A DNA stretch of 64,000 nucleotides from Streptomyces flavotricini (GTDB lineage: Bacteria > Actinomycetota > Actinomycetes > Streptomycetales > Streptomycetaceae): NCBI RefSeq assembly GCF_020639365.1, contig NZ_JAINUL010000001.1, forward strand, positions 6,497,057-6,561,056. Direction: 5' to 3'. The notes beneath the pieces were generated by a model, which made no database searches, was not told the DNA's origin, and worked only from the letters and a program-made list of their open reading frames with translations. Shown one piece after another: positions 17,543-26,338 of the stretch. Positions within the stretch are counted from its first letter, which is position 1. Every line of letters starts with the position of its first letter. A program made the position numbers and the translations under genes.

Positions 17543-18502
17543 TCAGACCGCGGAGAGCTGCGGGTCGCTCTGCGCCGGGATCTCCGCCTGCGTCGCGGGC
17601 CGCTCCCGCAGGCTGAGCGCCATGCGGAGCACGGCGATCCAGACGAGGCAGGAGCCGAGCATGTGCGCGGCGACCAGGGCCTCGGGCACGTGGGTGAAGT
17701 ACTGGACGTAGCCGATGGCGCCCTGCGCGAGCAGCACGACCAGCAGGTCACGGGCGCGGGCCCGGGTGTCGGTCGGCGCGTCGACCACGCGCAGCACCAG
17801 CCACATGGCCACGGCGAGCGCGCACACCACCCAGGCGGAGATCGCGTGGACGTGGGCGGTGGCCGCCCAGTCGAACGGCATCCGCTTGATCTCGCTGCGG
17901 TCGCCCGCGTGCGGACCGGAACCGGTGACCACCGTGCCCGCCGCGATCAGTACCAGGGTGGTCGCGATGAGGGCCCAGGAGAGCTTGCGCACGGGGCCGG
18001 GGACGCGCGGCTTCGCATCCGTGTCACCCTCGCGGGTGCGCTGCCAGGTGATCGTCGTGACGGTGATCAGCGAGGTGGCGAGGAGGAAGTGCCCGGCCAC
18101 GCTGTACGGGTTGAGCCCCGTCAGGACGGTGATGCCGCCGAGGACCGCGTTGCCCATCACGATGAGGAACTGGAGCCAGCCGAGCTTCGTCAGCGAACGG
18201 CGCCACGGCTTGGCCGAGCGGGCCGCGACGATGCTCCAGCCAACGGCCGCGCAGAGCACGTACGTCAGCATGCGGTTGCCGAACTCGATCGCCCCGTGGA
18301 AGCCCTGCTCCTGGGTCACGATCAGGCTGTCGTCGGTGCACTTGGGCCAGGTGTCGCAGCCGAGACCGGAGCCGGTCAGCCGTACCGCGCCACCGGTGAC
18401 GACGATGAGCACGCTCATGACGAGCGCGGCGAGCGCGGCCCGCCGGACGGTCCGGGGTGACGGGGTCCAGCGGTTGGCGATGAAGGCGAGAGGGGTCAAC
18501 AC
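17543..18502 (-). CDS. ctaA: Haem A synthase (COX15/CtaA family)
   Basis: Membrane haem monooxygenase that converts haem O, made by CtaB, to haem A for the aa3-type cytochrome oxidase. It has 319 residues and about eight hydrophobic helices in two related four-helix halves. Candidate haem ligand histidines appear in FHGAIEFGNR, VAGHFLLA, ATAHVHAISA and AAHMLGS. The pair of cysteines in LGCDTWPKC near the first extracytoplasmic loop is also typical. The start is GTG at 18502, or TTG at the next codon; both give the expected N-terminus just before the first helix. It converges on the amidohydrolase-like gene. Confidence 0.92.
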   Translation of the reverse strand: MLTPLAFIANRWTPSPRTVRRAALAALVMSVLIVVTGGAVRLTGSGLGCDTWPKCTDDSLIVTQEQGFHGAIEFGNRMLTYVLCAAVGWSIVAARSAKPWRRSLTKLGWLQFLIVMGNAVLGGITVLTGLNPYSVAGHFLLATSLITVTTITWQRTREGDTDAKPRVPGPVRKLSWALIATTLVLIAAGTVVTGSGPHAGDRSEIKRMPFDWAATAHVHAISAWVVCALAVAMWLVLRVVDAPTDTRARARDLLVVLLAQGAIGYVQYFTHVPEALVAAHMLGSCLVWIAVLRMALSLRERPATQAEIPAQSDPQLSAV

Positions 18503-18563
18503 GGCGCTTATCGTACGCGGAGCCTTGTGCAAACTTTCACGAGGGGGTGTCGGCAGGTCGGCG

Positions 18564-19685
18564 CTAAGCGGTGTCGGGTCCCGCTGCCGCGCGGAACCGG
18601 GCTCCCGCCGGGTCGCCTTCGTCGTGCCACCAGACACGGACGCGCCAAGGGACGCCGTCCCCGGGGTAGTCGGCGGACGTCATGAACCCGCGTATCAATT
18701 CGGCTCCTATGTCCTCCGCTGTCCTGTTTCTCACTTCTGTTACGCCATGCCACGGATGTTCCTGTACGTTCCACAGCCCGTCAGGACCGCGCACCTCGAA
18801 GCGCCACACCGCGAGCCAGGGCGTGACCTCCAGCATCGTGCCCACCTGTTCGGCGCCGAGGCTCAGCCGGGCGGCGATCTCGGGCTCGGCCACGCCCTGG
18901 ATCCGGGCCGCCACCACGGCCTGGGGCAGCAGGGGTTCGGGCAGCAGGCCCTGCGCGCGCAGGTTGACCAGGGAGTCGAAGGACAGGAAGCGCAGCCGCA
19001 GTTCGAGCTGGCGGCCGATGTGGTCGAGGGCCTCCTCCGCCTCCTGGGCCTCCTCCGGGCCGGGGGCCGCGCGCAGCAGCCGGCGGAAACCGCCCTCCGC
19101 GTCCACCGCCCACGCCACCGCCTCCTCGGCGGAGCCCAGCTCCGCGAGGCGGTCCCCGAGGAACACCTTGGCCTGCGCGAGACCGCGCCGGTTGACCGGA
19201 TCCCGCTGGTCCAGGCCCGCCCACACCTCGACCGCGGCCCGGGTCACGTCCAGGGCGCGTTCGCCCGCCGCCCGCTCCATCGCGCTCGGGCCGGAACCGG
19301 TCTCCGCGCCGAGCGGATAGCGGGGCAGCCGTGCCTCGTCGCTCAGCGGCCAGGACAGCCAGACCCCCTGGTTGATCAGGCCCCGGGCGTACCAGCGGGC
19401 GTACTCGGGGGCGTGTCCGGCCGCCTGCTGGGCGTGCCGCAGCCCCTCCTCGACGGCCGAGAGGGCGCCGGCCCGGTCACCGCCGGCGAAGCGGCGGGCC
19501 GCCAGGTCGCCCAGGCGCAGGCCGAGCCGCGCCGCGCACTCCGGATCGGTGCGCGCCGGCTCGCGCAGCGCGCCGATCAGCTCCGTCAGCAGCGCCTCGG
19601 CCTCGGCCGGCGCCGCCCGCGCGGCACCCGAGCGGACCTGTGCCCATTGCGCGTCCAGCCGTAGAACGTCTTCCCGTTGCGCCAT
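18564..19685 (-). CDS. TPR-like helical protein of unknown function
   Basis: A 373-residue soluble protein. Residues 1-250 are an Ala/Leu/Glu-rich run of amphipathic helices resembling tetratricopeptide repeats (GDLAARRFAGGDRAGALSAV and AKVFLGDRLAELGSAEEAV). The last 120 residues differ and contain EVTPWLAVWRFEVRGPDG and WRVRVWWHDEGD, a more beta-type segment rich in Trp. I see no signal peptide or catalytic motif. A helix-turn-helix-like stretch (AARIQGVAEPEIAARLSLG) lies between the two parts. It sits between ctaA and the ABC exporter genes on the same strand; no functional link is evident. The ATG start is at 19685. Confidence 0.7.
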   Translation of the reverse strand: MAQREDVLRLDAQWAQVRSGAARAAPAEAEALLTELIGALREPARTDPECAARLGLRLGDLAARRFAGGDRAGALSAVEEGLRHAQQAAGHAPEYARWYARGLINQGVWLSWPLSDEARLPRYPLGAETGSGPSAMERAAGERALDVTRAAVEVWAGLDQRDPVNRRGLAQAKVFLGDRLAELGSAEEAVAWAVDAEGGFRRLLRAAPGPEEAQEAEEALDHIGRQLELRLRFLSFDSLVNLRAQGLLPEPLLPQAVVAARIQGVAEPEIAARLSLGAEQVGTMLEVTPWLAVWRFEVRGPDGLWNVQEHPWHGVTEVRNRTAEDIGAELIRGFMTSADYPGDGVPWRVRVWWHDEGDPAGARFRAAAGPDTA

Positions 19686-19769
19686 GCCCGCCCCCCGGCG
19701 TCCTGGTGTGCACCGCCCCCGCGGGGCGGCGCACATCCTCCTGCCGGGTCAACGAACGGGGGTGGGGAT

Positions 19770-20552
19770 TCACTCCCAGCGGAACAGCTTCGCGGCGGCG
19801 CCGAGTCCGAGGACGGCCCACGCGGCCAGGACGGCCACGTCCCCCCACGGCAGCCCGGAACCGTGCCGGAGCACCTCGCGCAGCCCGTCGGACAGCGCCG
19901 AGATCGGCAGCAGCCCCAGCACGGACTGCACGGCTGCGGGGAACTTCTCCATCGGCACGATCACGCCGCCGCCGACCAGCAGCAGCAGGAACACCAGGTT
20001 GGCGGCGGCCAGCGTGGCCTCGGCCTTGAGGGTGCCCGCCATCAGCAGCCCGAGCCCGGAGAAGGCGGCGGTGCCCAGCAGGATCAGCGCGGCGACCGCG
20101 AGCGGATCGCCGTGCGGGGACCAGCCCAGCGCGAGGGCGATCACCGTCAGCAGCGCGATCTGGAGCACCTCGGTGACCAGCACGGACAGCGTCTTGGCGG
20201 ACATCAGCGCCCAGCGCGGCAGCGGCGAGGCGCCGAGCCGCTTGAGCACCCCGTAGCGGCGGTCGAAGCCGGTGGCGATGGCCTGGCCGGTGAAGGCGGT
20301 GGACATCACGGCCAGCGCCAGGATGCCCGGCGCGAGGAAGTCCACGGACTTCTCGGCTCCCCCCTCCTGAAGGGGCACGGTGACGATGTCGACGGCGGAG
20401 AACAGCACCAGCAGCAGCGCCGGGATGATCACGGTCAGCAGCAGCTGCTCCCCGTTGCGCAGCAGCATCCGGGTCTCCAGCGCCGTCTGCGCCAGGATCA
20501 TCCGGGACACGGGTGCGGCCCCCGCGGCGGGGGTGAACGTACCGGCGCTCAT
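19770..20552 (-). CDS. ABC-2 type transporter permease
   Basis: A 260-residue membrane subunit of a two-component exporter, with six hydrophobic helices (first at about residues 35-55, last near the C-terminus) and the ABC-2 family segment FDRRYGVLKRLGASPLPRW. Its ATG overlaps the stop of the ATPase gene by four bases, so the two are translated together. Actinobacterial suf loci often have such an ABC pair facing sufR; the substrate is unknown. The two could export a drug, lipid or polysaccharide. Confidence 0.88.
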   Translation of the reverse strand: MSAGTFTPAAGAAPVSRMILAQTALETRMLLRNGEQLLLTVIIPALLLVLFSAVDIVTVPLQEGGAEKSVDFLAPGILALAVMSTAFTGQAIATGFDRRYGVLKRLGASPLPRWALMSAKTLSVLVTEVLQIALLTVIALALGWSPHGDPLAVAALILLGTAAFSGLGLLMAGTLKAEATLAAANLVFLLLLVGGGVIVPMEKFPAAVQSVLGLLPISALSDGLREVLRHGSGLPWGDVAVLAAWAVLGLGAAAKLFRWE

Positions 20553-21475
20553 GCGCGCAGCTCCTTGCCCGTGAGTTCCAGAAAGACGTCTTCGAGGCTG
20601 TGCCGCTCCACCGAGAGGCTGCTCGGCATCACCCCGTGCTGGGCGCACCAGGAGGCGACCGTGGCCAGCAGCTGCGGGTCCACGGCGCCGGTGACCCGGT
20701 AGACGCCCGCGGTGAGCTCGGCGGCCTCGGTGCCGTCGGGCAGCGCCTTCAGCAGCGAGCCGAGGTCGAGGGCGGGCCGCCCGGTGAAGCGCAGGGTGTT
20801 CTCGGCGCCGCCGCGGCACAGCTGCTCGGGACTGCCGTGGGCGATGACGCGGCCGGCGTCGACGATGGCGACCTCGTCCGCGAGCTGCTCGGCCTCGTCC
20901 ATGTGGTGGGTGGTGAGGACGACGGTGACCCCGTCGGCGCGCAGTTCCCGTACGAGGTCCCAGGTCGCCCGGCGGGCCTGCGGGTCGAGCCCCGCGGTCG
21001 GCTCGTCCAGGAAGACCAGCTCGGGGCGGCCGACCACGGCCATGGCCAGGGCCAGGCGCTGCTGCTGGCCGCCGGAGAGGCGGCGGTAGGCGGTGCGGCC
21101 GCAGCCGCCCAGCCCGAGCCGCTCGACCAGCACGTCCACGTCGAGCGGGTGGGCGTACAGCCTGGCCATGTGGCGCAGCATCTCCACGGCGCGGGCGCCG
21201 GAGTAGACCCCGCCGGACTGGAGCATCACGCCGATGCGCGGGCGCAGCGCCTCGGCCTGGGCGACGGGGTCGAGGCCGAGGACGCGGACGGTGCCGGCGT
21301 CGGGGCGCAGGTAGCCCTCGCAGGTCTCCACGGTGGTGGTCTTGCCCGCGCCGTTGGGGCCGAGGACGGCGGTGACCGAGGCCTTGCGGACGGTGAGGTC
21401 GAGACCGTCCACCGCCGTCTTGGGCCCGTACCGCTTCACCAGTCCGCGGATCTCCACGGCGGGGTCGTTGCTCAT
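20549..21475 (-). CDS. ABC transporter ATP-binding protein
   Basis: A 308-residue DrrA/NatA-type ATPase, partner of the downstream ABC-2 permease. The Walker A motif GPNGAGKTT is near residue 40, the signature LSGGQQQRLALA near 138, and the Walker B LVFLDEPTAGLDPQ follows, with the switch histidine in TTHHMDEAEQL. A C-terminal extension of about 90 residues ends in SLEDVFLELTGKELRA, typical of daunorubicin-resistance-like ATPases. The start is ATG at 21475. It is divergent from sufR across a 344-base spacer. Confidence 0.92.
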   Translation of the reverse strand: MSNDPAVEIRGLVKRYGPKTAVDGLDLTVRKASVTAVLGPNGAGKTTTVETCEGYLRPDAGTVRVLGLDPVAQAEALRPRIGVMLQSGGVYSGARAVEMLRHMARLYAHPLDVDVLVERLGLGGCGRTAYRRLSGGQQQRLALAMAVVGRPELVFLDEPTAGLDPQARRATWDLVRELRADGVTVVLTTHHMDEAEQLADEVAIVDAGRVIAHGSPEQLCRGGAENTLRFTGRPALDLGSLLKALPDGTEAAELTAGVYRVTGAVDPQLLATVASWCAQHGVMPSSLSVERHSLEDVFLELTGKELRA

Positions 21476-21819
21476 GCGGGTGAGTCTACGGAGCCGGGGA
21501 GGGGGTCCTTGGCCCCGGGGGCGGAGGAGTACCGACCTCCGTATCCGTGACTTTTTCAGTCGTGCGGCCCCGTACGGGTCAGCCGGTTTCAGTGACTTTT
21601 CGCCGACGTGATGTGCACCGTTCCCCGGAACCGCCGTATGCGGGGGATTGCTGGTGGGAGCCGTGTACCGGGGTACCGGAGGGCCCGGCGGGATAGCGGA
21701 TCATTCCCTTCCGTTTAACTCTGCGTAGACAAATTAGGTAACCCTTAGTGATAGAGGCCACCAGGAGTGGCCCCGGTCACGGCTTGTCGGGGCTCGACTA
21801 ATTACGCAACAATGGCGTT
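21476..21819. other. Intergenic region between the ABC exporter genes and the suf operon
   Basis: These 344 bases hold no supportable gene. Bases 21700-21820 are clearly more AT-rich than the surroundings, including 21711-21760, and should hold the suf promoter. The only clean element is the palindrome that overlaps the sufR start. Confidence 0.6.
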
Positions 21820-21820
21820 G
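21807..21820. promoter_or_regulatory. Palindrome overlapping the sufR start, likely SufR operator
   Basis: CAAC-N6-GTTG is a perfect dyad whose last base is the G of the GTG start codon. From memory, a CAAC-N6-GTTG palindrome has been described as the binding site of SufR in Streptomyces; I cannot check this here. The position suits autorepression of the suf operon. Confidence 0.6.
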
Positions 21821-22581
21821 TGAAATACGGCGAACGGATGATCGAGACCCCCCAGGGGGAGCTCGCTACCGGGGAGCGGTCAACCCGCAACCGGGTCGCG
21901 CGCTCCATCCTGGACCACGGTCCCTCGACCGTCGCCGACCTCGCAGCGCGTCTCGGCCTCACCCAGGCCGCCGTCCGCCGCCACCTCGACACGCTCGTCG
22001 CCGACGACGTGGTCGAGCCCCGTGAGCAGCGCGTCTACGGTGCGCGCACCCGGGGCCGGCCCGCCAAGGTCTTCGCGCTGACCGACTGCGGCCGCGACGC
22101 GTTCGACCAGTCCTACGACTCGCTCGCCGCGGACGCACTGCGCTGGATCGCGCAGGCCGCCGGCGGAGGTGAGCAGGGGGAGGCGGCCGTCGCCGCCTTC
22201 GCCAGGGCGCGGATGGACGCACAGGCCGAGACCTACCGGGAAAGCCTGGACGCCGCCGCCCCCGCGGAACGCACCGAGGCCCTTGCCAAGGCGTTGACCG
22301 CGGACGGGTACGCTGCTACGGCGAAGAGCGCTCCCGGTCCGCACAGCGGTGAACAGCTCTGCCAGCACCACTGCCCGGTCGCCCATGTCGCCGAGCAGTT
22401 CCCGCAGCTCTGCGAGGCGGAGACCGAGGTCTTCTCCCGCCTGCTCGGGACGCACGTGCAGCGCCTCGCCACGATCGCCCACGGCGACGGGGTGTGCACC
22501 ACCTTCATCCCGCGAGGCGCGGGCACCACACAGAACGACACATCAGCATCTGCCAGCACGGCCGGGAGGAACCCCGCATGA
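21820..22581 (+). CDS. sufR: Iron-sulfur cluster-sensing repressor SufR
   Basis: A 253-residue winged-helix regulator of the suf operon. The DNA-binding domain lies at about residues 22-92 (STVADLAARLGLTQAAVRRHL as the HTH, followed by GRPAKVFALT). The C-terminal sensor region contains C181, C185 and C198 in CQHHCPVAH and QLCEAE, the residues expected to hold a [4Fe-4S] cluster; loss of the cluster releases DNA and raises suf expression. The GTG start at 21820 has no ribosome binding site and overlaps a palindrome; ATG at 21838 is the alternative. It overlaps sufB by four bases (ATGA). Confidence 0.92.
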   Translation: MKYGERMIETPQGELATGERSTRNRVARSILDHGPSTVADLAARLGLTQAAVRRHLDTLVADDVVEPREQRVYGARTRGRPAKVFALTDCGRDAFDQSYDSLAADALRWIAQAAGGGEQGEAAVAAFARARMDAQAETYRESLDAAAPAERTEALAKALTADGYAATAKSAPGPHSGEQLCQHHCPVAHVAEQFPQLCEAETEVFSRLLGTHVQRLATIAHGDGVCTTFIPRGAGTTQNDTSASASTAGRNPA

Positions 22582-23993
22582 CCACGGAGACTGCTCACCC
22601 TGAGCTTGAGGGTCTGGGCAACTACGAGTACGGCTGGGCCGACTCCGACGCGGCCGGCTCGGCTGCCAAGCGAGGCCTGTCGGAGGACGTCGTCCGCGAC
22701 ATCTCGGCGAAGAAGAACGAGCCCGAGTGGATGCTGAAGCTCCGCCTCAAGGGCCTGAAGCTCTTCGGCAAGAAGCCCATGCCGACCTGGGGCTCCGACC
22801 TCTCCGGCATCGACTTCGACAACATCAAGTACTTCGTGCGTTCCACCGAGAAGCAGGCCGCTTCGTGGGAGGACCTGCCCGAGGACATCAAGAACACGTA
22901 CGACAAGCTCGGCATCCCGGAGGCGGAGAAGCAGCGCCTCGTCGCCGGTGTCGCGGCCCAGTACGAGTCCGAGGTCGTCTACCACCAGATCCGCGAGGAC
23001 CTGGAGGAGCAGGGCGTCATCTTCCTCGACACGGACACCGCGCTCAAGGAGCACCCGGAGCTCTTCCAGGAGTACTTCGGCACGGTCATCCCGGTCGGCG
23101 ACAACAAGTTCGCGTCGCTGAACACCGCCGTGTGGTCGGGCGGCTCGTTCATCTACGTGCCCAAGGGCGTCAAGGTCGACATCCCGCTCCAGGCCTACTT
23201 CCGCATCAACACGGAGAACATGGGCCAGTTCGAGCGGACGCTGATCATCGTCGACGAGGACGCCTACGTCCACTACGTCGAGGGCTGCACCGCCCCGATC
23301 TACTCCTCGGACTCGCTGCACAGCGCCGTGGTCGAGATCATCGTGAAGAAGGGCGGCCGCTGCCGCTACACGACGATCCAGAACTGGTCGAACAACGTCT
23401 ACAACCTGGTCACCAAGCGCGCCGTGGCGTACGAGGGCGCGACCATGGAGTGGATCGACGGCAACATCGGCTCCAAGGTCACCATGAAGTACCCGGCCGT
23501 CTACCTGATGGGCGAGCACGCCAAGGGCGAGACCCTCTCCATCGCCTTCGCGGGCGAGGGCCAGCACCAGGACGCCGGCTCCAAGATGGTCCACATGGCG
23601 CCGAACACCTCCTCGAACATCGTCTCCAAGTCGGTGGCGCGGGGCGGCGGCCGCACCTCGTACCGCGGTCTGGTCGAGATCGGCGAGGGTGCCCACGGCT
23701 CCAAGTCGAACGTGCTCTGCGACGCGCTCCTGGTCGACACGATCTCCCGCTCGGACACGTACCCGTACGTCGACGTCCGCGAGGACGACGTCTCCATGGG
23801 TCACGAGGCGACCGTCTCCAAGGTCTCGGACGACCAGCTCTTCTACCTGATGAGCCGCGGCATGACCGAGTTCGAGGCCATGGCCATGATCGTGCGCGGG
23901 TTCGTCGAGCCGATCGCGCGCGAGCTGCCCATGGAGTACGCACTGGAGCTCAACCGGCTGATCGAGCTGCAGATGGAGGGCTCGGTCGGTTAA
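22578..23993 (+). CDS. sufB: Fe-S cluster assembly scaffold protein SufB
   Basis: Core scaffold of the SufBCD complex on which new Fe-S clusters are built from sulfur delivered by SufS/SufU. It has 471 residues. The family is recognised from ISAKKNEPEWMLKLRLKGL near the N-terminus, the beta-helix core with EGCTAPIYSSDSLHSAVVEI, whose cysteine is the likely cluster or persulfide site, and the C-terminal MTEFEAMAMIVRGFVEPIA. There is no intein insertion, unlike mycobacterial SufB. The ATG at 22578 follows GGGAGGA and overlaps the sufR stop. Confidence 0.97.
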   Translation: MTTETAHPELEGLGNYEYGWADSDAAGSAAKRGLSEDVVRDISAKKNEPEWMLKLRLKGLKLFGKKPMPTWGSDLSGIDFDNIKYFVRSTEKQAASWEDLPEDIKNTYDKLGIPEAEKQRLVAGVAAQYESEVVYHQIREDLEEQGVIFLDTDTALKEHPELFQEYFGTVIPVGDNKFASLNTAVWSGGSFIYVPKGVKVDIPLQAYFRINTENMGQFERTLIIVDEDAYVHYVEGCTAPIYSSDSLHSAVVEIIVKKGGRCRYTTIQNWSNNVYNLVTKRAVAYEGATMEWIDGNIGSKVTMKYPAVYLMGEHAKGETLSIAFAGEGQHQDAGSKMVHMAPNTSSNIVSKSVARGGGRTSYRGLVEIGEGAHGSKSNVLCDALLVDTISRSDTYPYVDVREDDVSMGHEATVSKVSDDQLFYLMSRGMTEFEAMAMIVRGFVEPIARELPMEYALELNRLIELQMEGSVG

Positions 23994-24070
23994 TCCCCGA
24001 CCGTCCCGGATCCGCAGCAATTCTTTGACGTAGACCGTGTTCTTTTAAGAGAGCGAGCAAGACGACAGCC

Positions 24071-25249
24071 ATGGCTGAGGCTCAGAACATTCCGGCCGGT
24101 TCGACCACGGCCGGCGCGATCGCGGTGGCCGCCGAGTCCACCGTCGCCACCCGGATGAGCGCACCCCCGTCCTTCGACGTGGCGGACTTCCCCGTCCCCC
24201 ACGGCCGCGAGGAGGAGTGGCGGTTCACCCCGCTGGCGCGCCTGCGGGGTCTGCACGACGGCACCGCGGTCGCGGACGGCACCATGAAGGCCCAGATCGA
24301 CGCGCCCGAGGGCGTCACCGTCGAGTCGGTGGAGCGCGGCGACGCGCGCATCGGCAAGGCAGGCACCCCCGTGGACCGGATCGCCGCCCAGGCGTTCTCG
24401 TCCTTCGCCAAGGCCACGGTCGTCACCGTGCCCAAGGAGGCCGTCCTGACCGAGCCGGTGCGCGTCTCGCTGCACGGCGAGGGCGGTACGACCTTCGGCC
24501 ACACCGTCTTCGACGTGCAGGCCTTCGCCGAGGCCGTCATCGTCATCGACCACACCGGTGACGGCGTGCGCGCCGCCAACGTCGACTTCCTCGTCGGCGA
24601 CGGTGCGAAGCTCACCGTCGTCTCCGTGCAGGACTGGGACGACACCGCCGTCCACTGCTCCCAGCACAACGCGCTGATCGGCCGCGACGCGACCTTCAAG
24701 TCGATCGTGGTCACCTTCGGCGGCGACCTCGTACGCCTGCACCCGCGGGTCAGCTACGCGGGCCCCGGCGGCGAGGCCGAGCTCCTCGGCCTGTACTTCA
24801 CGGACGCCGACCAGCACCAGGAGCACCGCCTCCTGGTCACGCACGACGCCCCGCACTGCAAGTCGCACGTGGTCTACAAGGGCGCCCTGCAGGGCGAGGG
24901 TGCGCACGCCGTCTGGATCGGCGACGTCCTCATCGAGAAGAGCGCCGAGGGCACCGACACCTACGAGATGAACCGCAACCTCGTCCTGACGGACGGCGCG
25001 CGGGTCGACTCGGTGCCGAACCTGGAGATCGAGACCGGCGAGATCGTCGGCGCCGGCCACGCCTCCGCGACCGGCCGCTTCGACGACGAGCAGCTCTTCT
25101 ACCTCCAGGCCCGCGGCATCCCGGCCGACGAGGCCCGGCGCCTGGTCGTGCGCGGCTTCTTCGCCGAGCTCGTCCAGCAGATCGGTGTCGACGACATCGA
25201 GGAGCGCCTGCTCGCCAAGATCGAGACCGAGCTCGAGGCGTCCGTCTGA
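24071..25249 (+). CDS. sufD: Fe-S cluster assembly protein SufD
   Basis: Paralogue and partner of SufB in the SufBC2D complex, involved in iron acquisition for the cluster. It has 392 residues. After a variable 60-residue start (with HGREEEWRFTPLARL) it forms the beta-helix core, and the C-terminal helices include ARGIPADEARRLVVRGFFAEL, the counterpart of the SufB end. It lies 77 bases after sufB. Its stop codon shares one base with the start of the Rieske gene (TGATG). Confidence 0.95.
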   Translation: MAEAQNIPAGSTTAGAIAVAAESTVATRMSAPPSFDVADFPVPHGREEEWRFTPLARLRGLHDGTAVADGTMKAQIDAPEGVTVESVERGDARIGKAGTPVDRIAAQAFSSFAKATVVTVPKEAVLTEPVRVSLHGEGGTTFGHTVFDVQAFAEAVIVIDHTGDGVRAANVDFLVGDGAKLTVVSVQDWDDTAVHCSQHNALIGRDATFKSIVVTFGGDLVRLHPRVSYAGPGGEAELLGLYFTDADQHQEHRLLVTHDAPHCKSHVVYKGALQGEGAHAVWIGDVLIEKSAEGTDTYEMNRNLVLTDGARVDSVPNLEIETGEIVGAGHASATGRFDDEQLFYLQARGIPADEARRLVVRGFFAELVQQIGVDDIEERLLAKIETELEASV

Positions 25250-25566
25250 TGACCTACGTCAAGGCCTGCGCGCTGAGCGAGCTGGAGGAGAACACCCCGA
25301 AGCGGGTGGAACTCGACGGCACGCCGGTGTCCATCGTCTCCACCGAGGGGGAGGTGTTCGCGATCAACGACATCTGCTCGCACGCGAACGTCTCGCTCTC
25401 GGAGGGCGAGGTCGAGGACTGCATGATCGAGTGCTGGCTGCACGGGTCCTCCTTCGACCTGCGCACCGGCAAGCCGTCCGGTCTGCCCGCGACCCGCCCG
25501 GTTCCCGTATACCCCGTAAAGATCGAAGGGGGCGACGTGCTCGTCTCCCTCACCCAGGAGTCCTGA
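25249..25566 (+). CDS. Rieske-type [2Fe-2S] ferredoxin of the suf operon
   Basis: A 105-residue non-haem-iron ferredoxin component related to NirD and dioxygenase ferredoxins. The Rieske ligands are all present: C43-x-H45 in ICSHA and C62-x2-H65 in CWLHG, spaced as in the family. Its position between sufD and sufC is standard in actinobacteria and suggests an electron-transfer role in cluster assembly, although this role is inferred from context. It shares one base with sufD and ends seven bases before sufC. Confidence 0.93.
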   Translation: MTYVKACALSELEENTPKRVELDGTPVSIVSTEGEVFAINDICSHANVSLSEGEVEDCMIECWLHGSSFDLRTGKPSGLPATRPVPVYPVKIEGGDVLVSLTQES

Positions 25567-25573
25567 GGTATCC

Positions 25574-26338
25574 ATGGCAACGCTTGAAATCCACGACCTG
25601 CACGTCTCCGTCGAGGCCGAGAACGGCGCCCGCGAGATCCTCAAGGGTGTCGACCTCACCGTCAAGGCCGGCGAGACGCACGCCATCATGGGTCCGAACG
25701 GCTCCGGCAAGTCCACGCTGGCGTACTCGCTCGCCGGTCACCCGAAGTACACCATCACCGGTGGCACCGTGACCCTCGACGGCGAAGACGTCCTGGAGAT
25801 GTCCGTCGACGAGCGCGCCCGCGCCGGCGTCTTCCTCGCCATGCAGTACCCGGTCGAGGTCCCCGGCGTCTCGGTCTCCAACTTCCTGCGCACCTCGGCC
25901 ACCGCCATCCGCGGCGAGGCCCCGAAGCTGCGCACCTGGGTGAAGGAGGTCAAGTCCGCGATGGAGCAGCTCCAGATGGACCCGGCCTTCGCCGAGCGCA
26001 ACGTCAACGAGGGCTTCTCCGGCGGTGAGAAGAAGCGCCACGAGATCCTGCAGCTGGAGCTCCTCAAGCCGAAGATCGCGATCCTCGACGAGACCGACTC
26101 CGGCCTCGACGTCGACGCCCTGCGCATCGTCTCCGAGGGCGTCAACCGCGTCCGCGAGAGCGGCGAGGTCGGCACCCTGCTGATCACCCACTACACGCGC
26201 ATCCTGCGCTACATCAAGCCCGACTTCGTGCACGTGTTCGCGAACGGCCGCATCGCCGAGTCCGGTGGCGCCGAGCTGGCGGACCAGCTGGAGGCCGAGG
26301 GCTACGACAAGTACGTGAAGGGTGGCGCAACCGCGTGA
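25574..26338 (+). CDS. sufC: Fe-S cluster assembly ATPase SufC
   Basis: Cytosolic ABC-type ATPase that drives conformational change in SufBC2D. It has 254 residues. Walker A GPNGSGKST is at residues 40-48; the ABC signature region is FSGGEKKRHEILQL, and the Walker B is IAILDETDSGLDVDAL. The unusual SGGEKKR signature distinguishes SufC from transport ATPases. Its stop overlaps the sufS start by three bases (GTGA), so translation is coupled. Confidence 0.97.
   Translation: MATLEIHDLHVSVEAENGAREILKGVDLTVKAGETHAIMGPNGSGKSTLAYSLAGHPKYTITGGTVTLDGEDVLEMSVDERARAGVFLAMQYPVEVPGVSVSNFLRTSATAIRGEAPKLRTWVKEVKSAMEQLQMDPAFAERNVNEGFSGGEKKRHEILQLELLKPKIAILDETDSGLDVDALRIVSEGVNRVRESGEVGTLLITHYTRILRYIKPDFVHVFANGRIAESGGAELADQLEAEGYDKYVKGGATA

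Noticed and set aside
21734..21752. Iron-box (DmdR/IdeR) candidate upstream of sufR, starting TTAGGTAACCC
   Set aside because: Only the first half resembles the consensus; about 11 of 19 positions match and the second half is not complementary.
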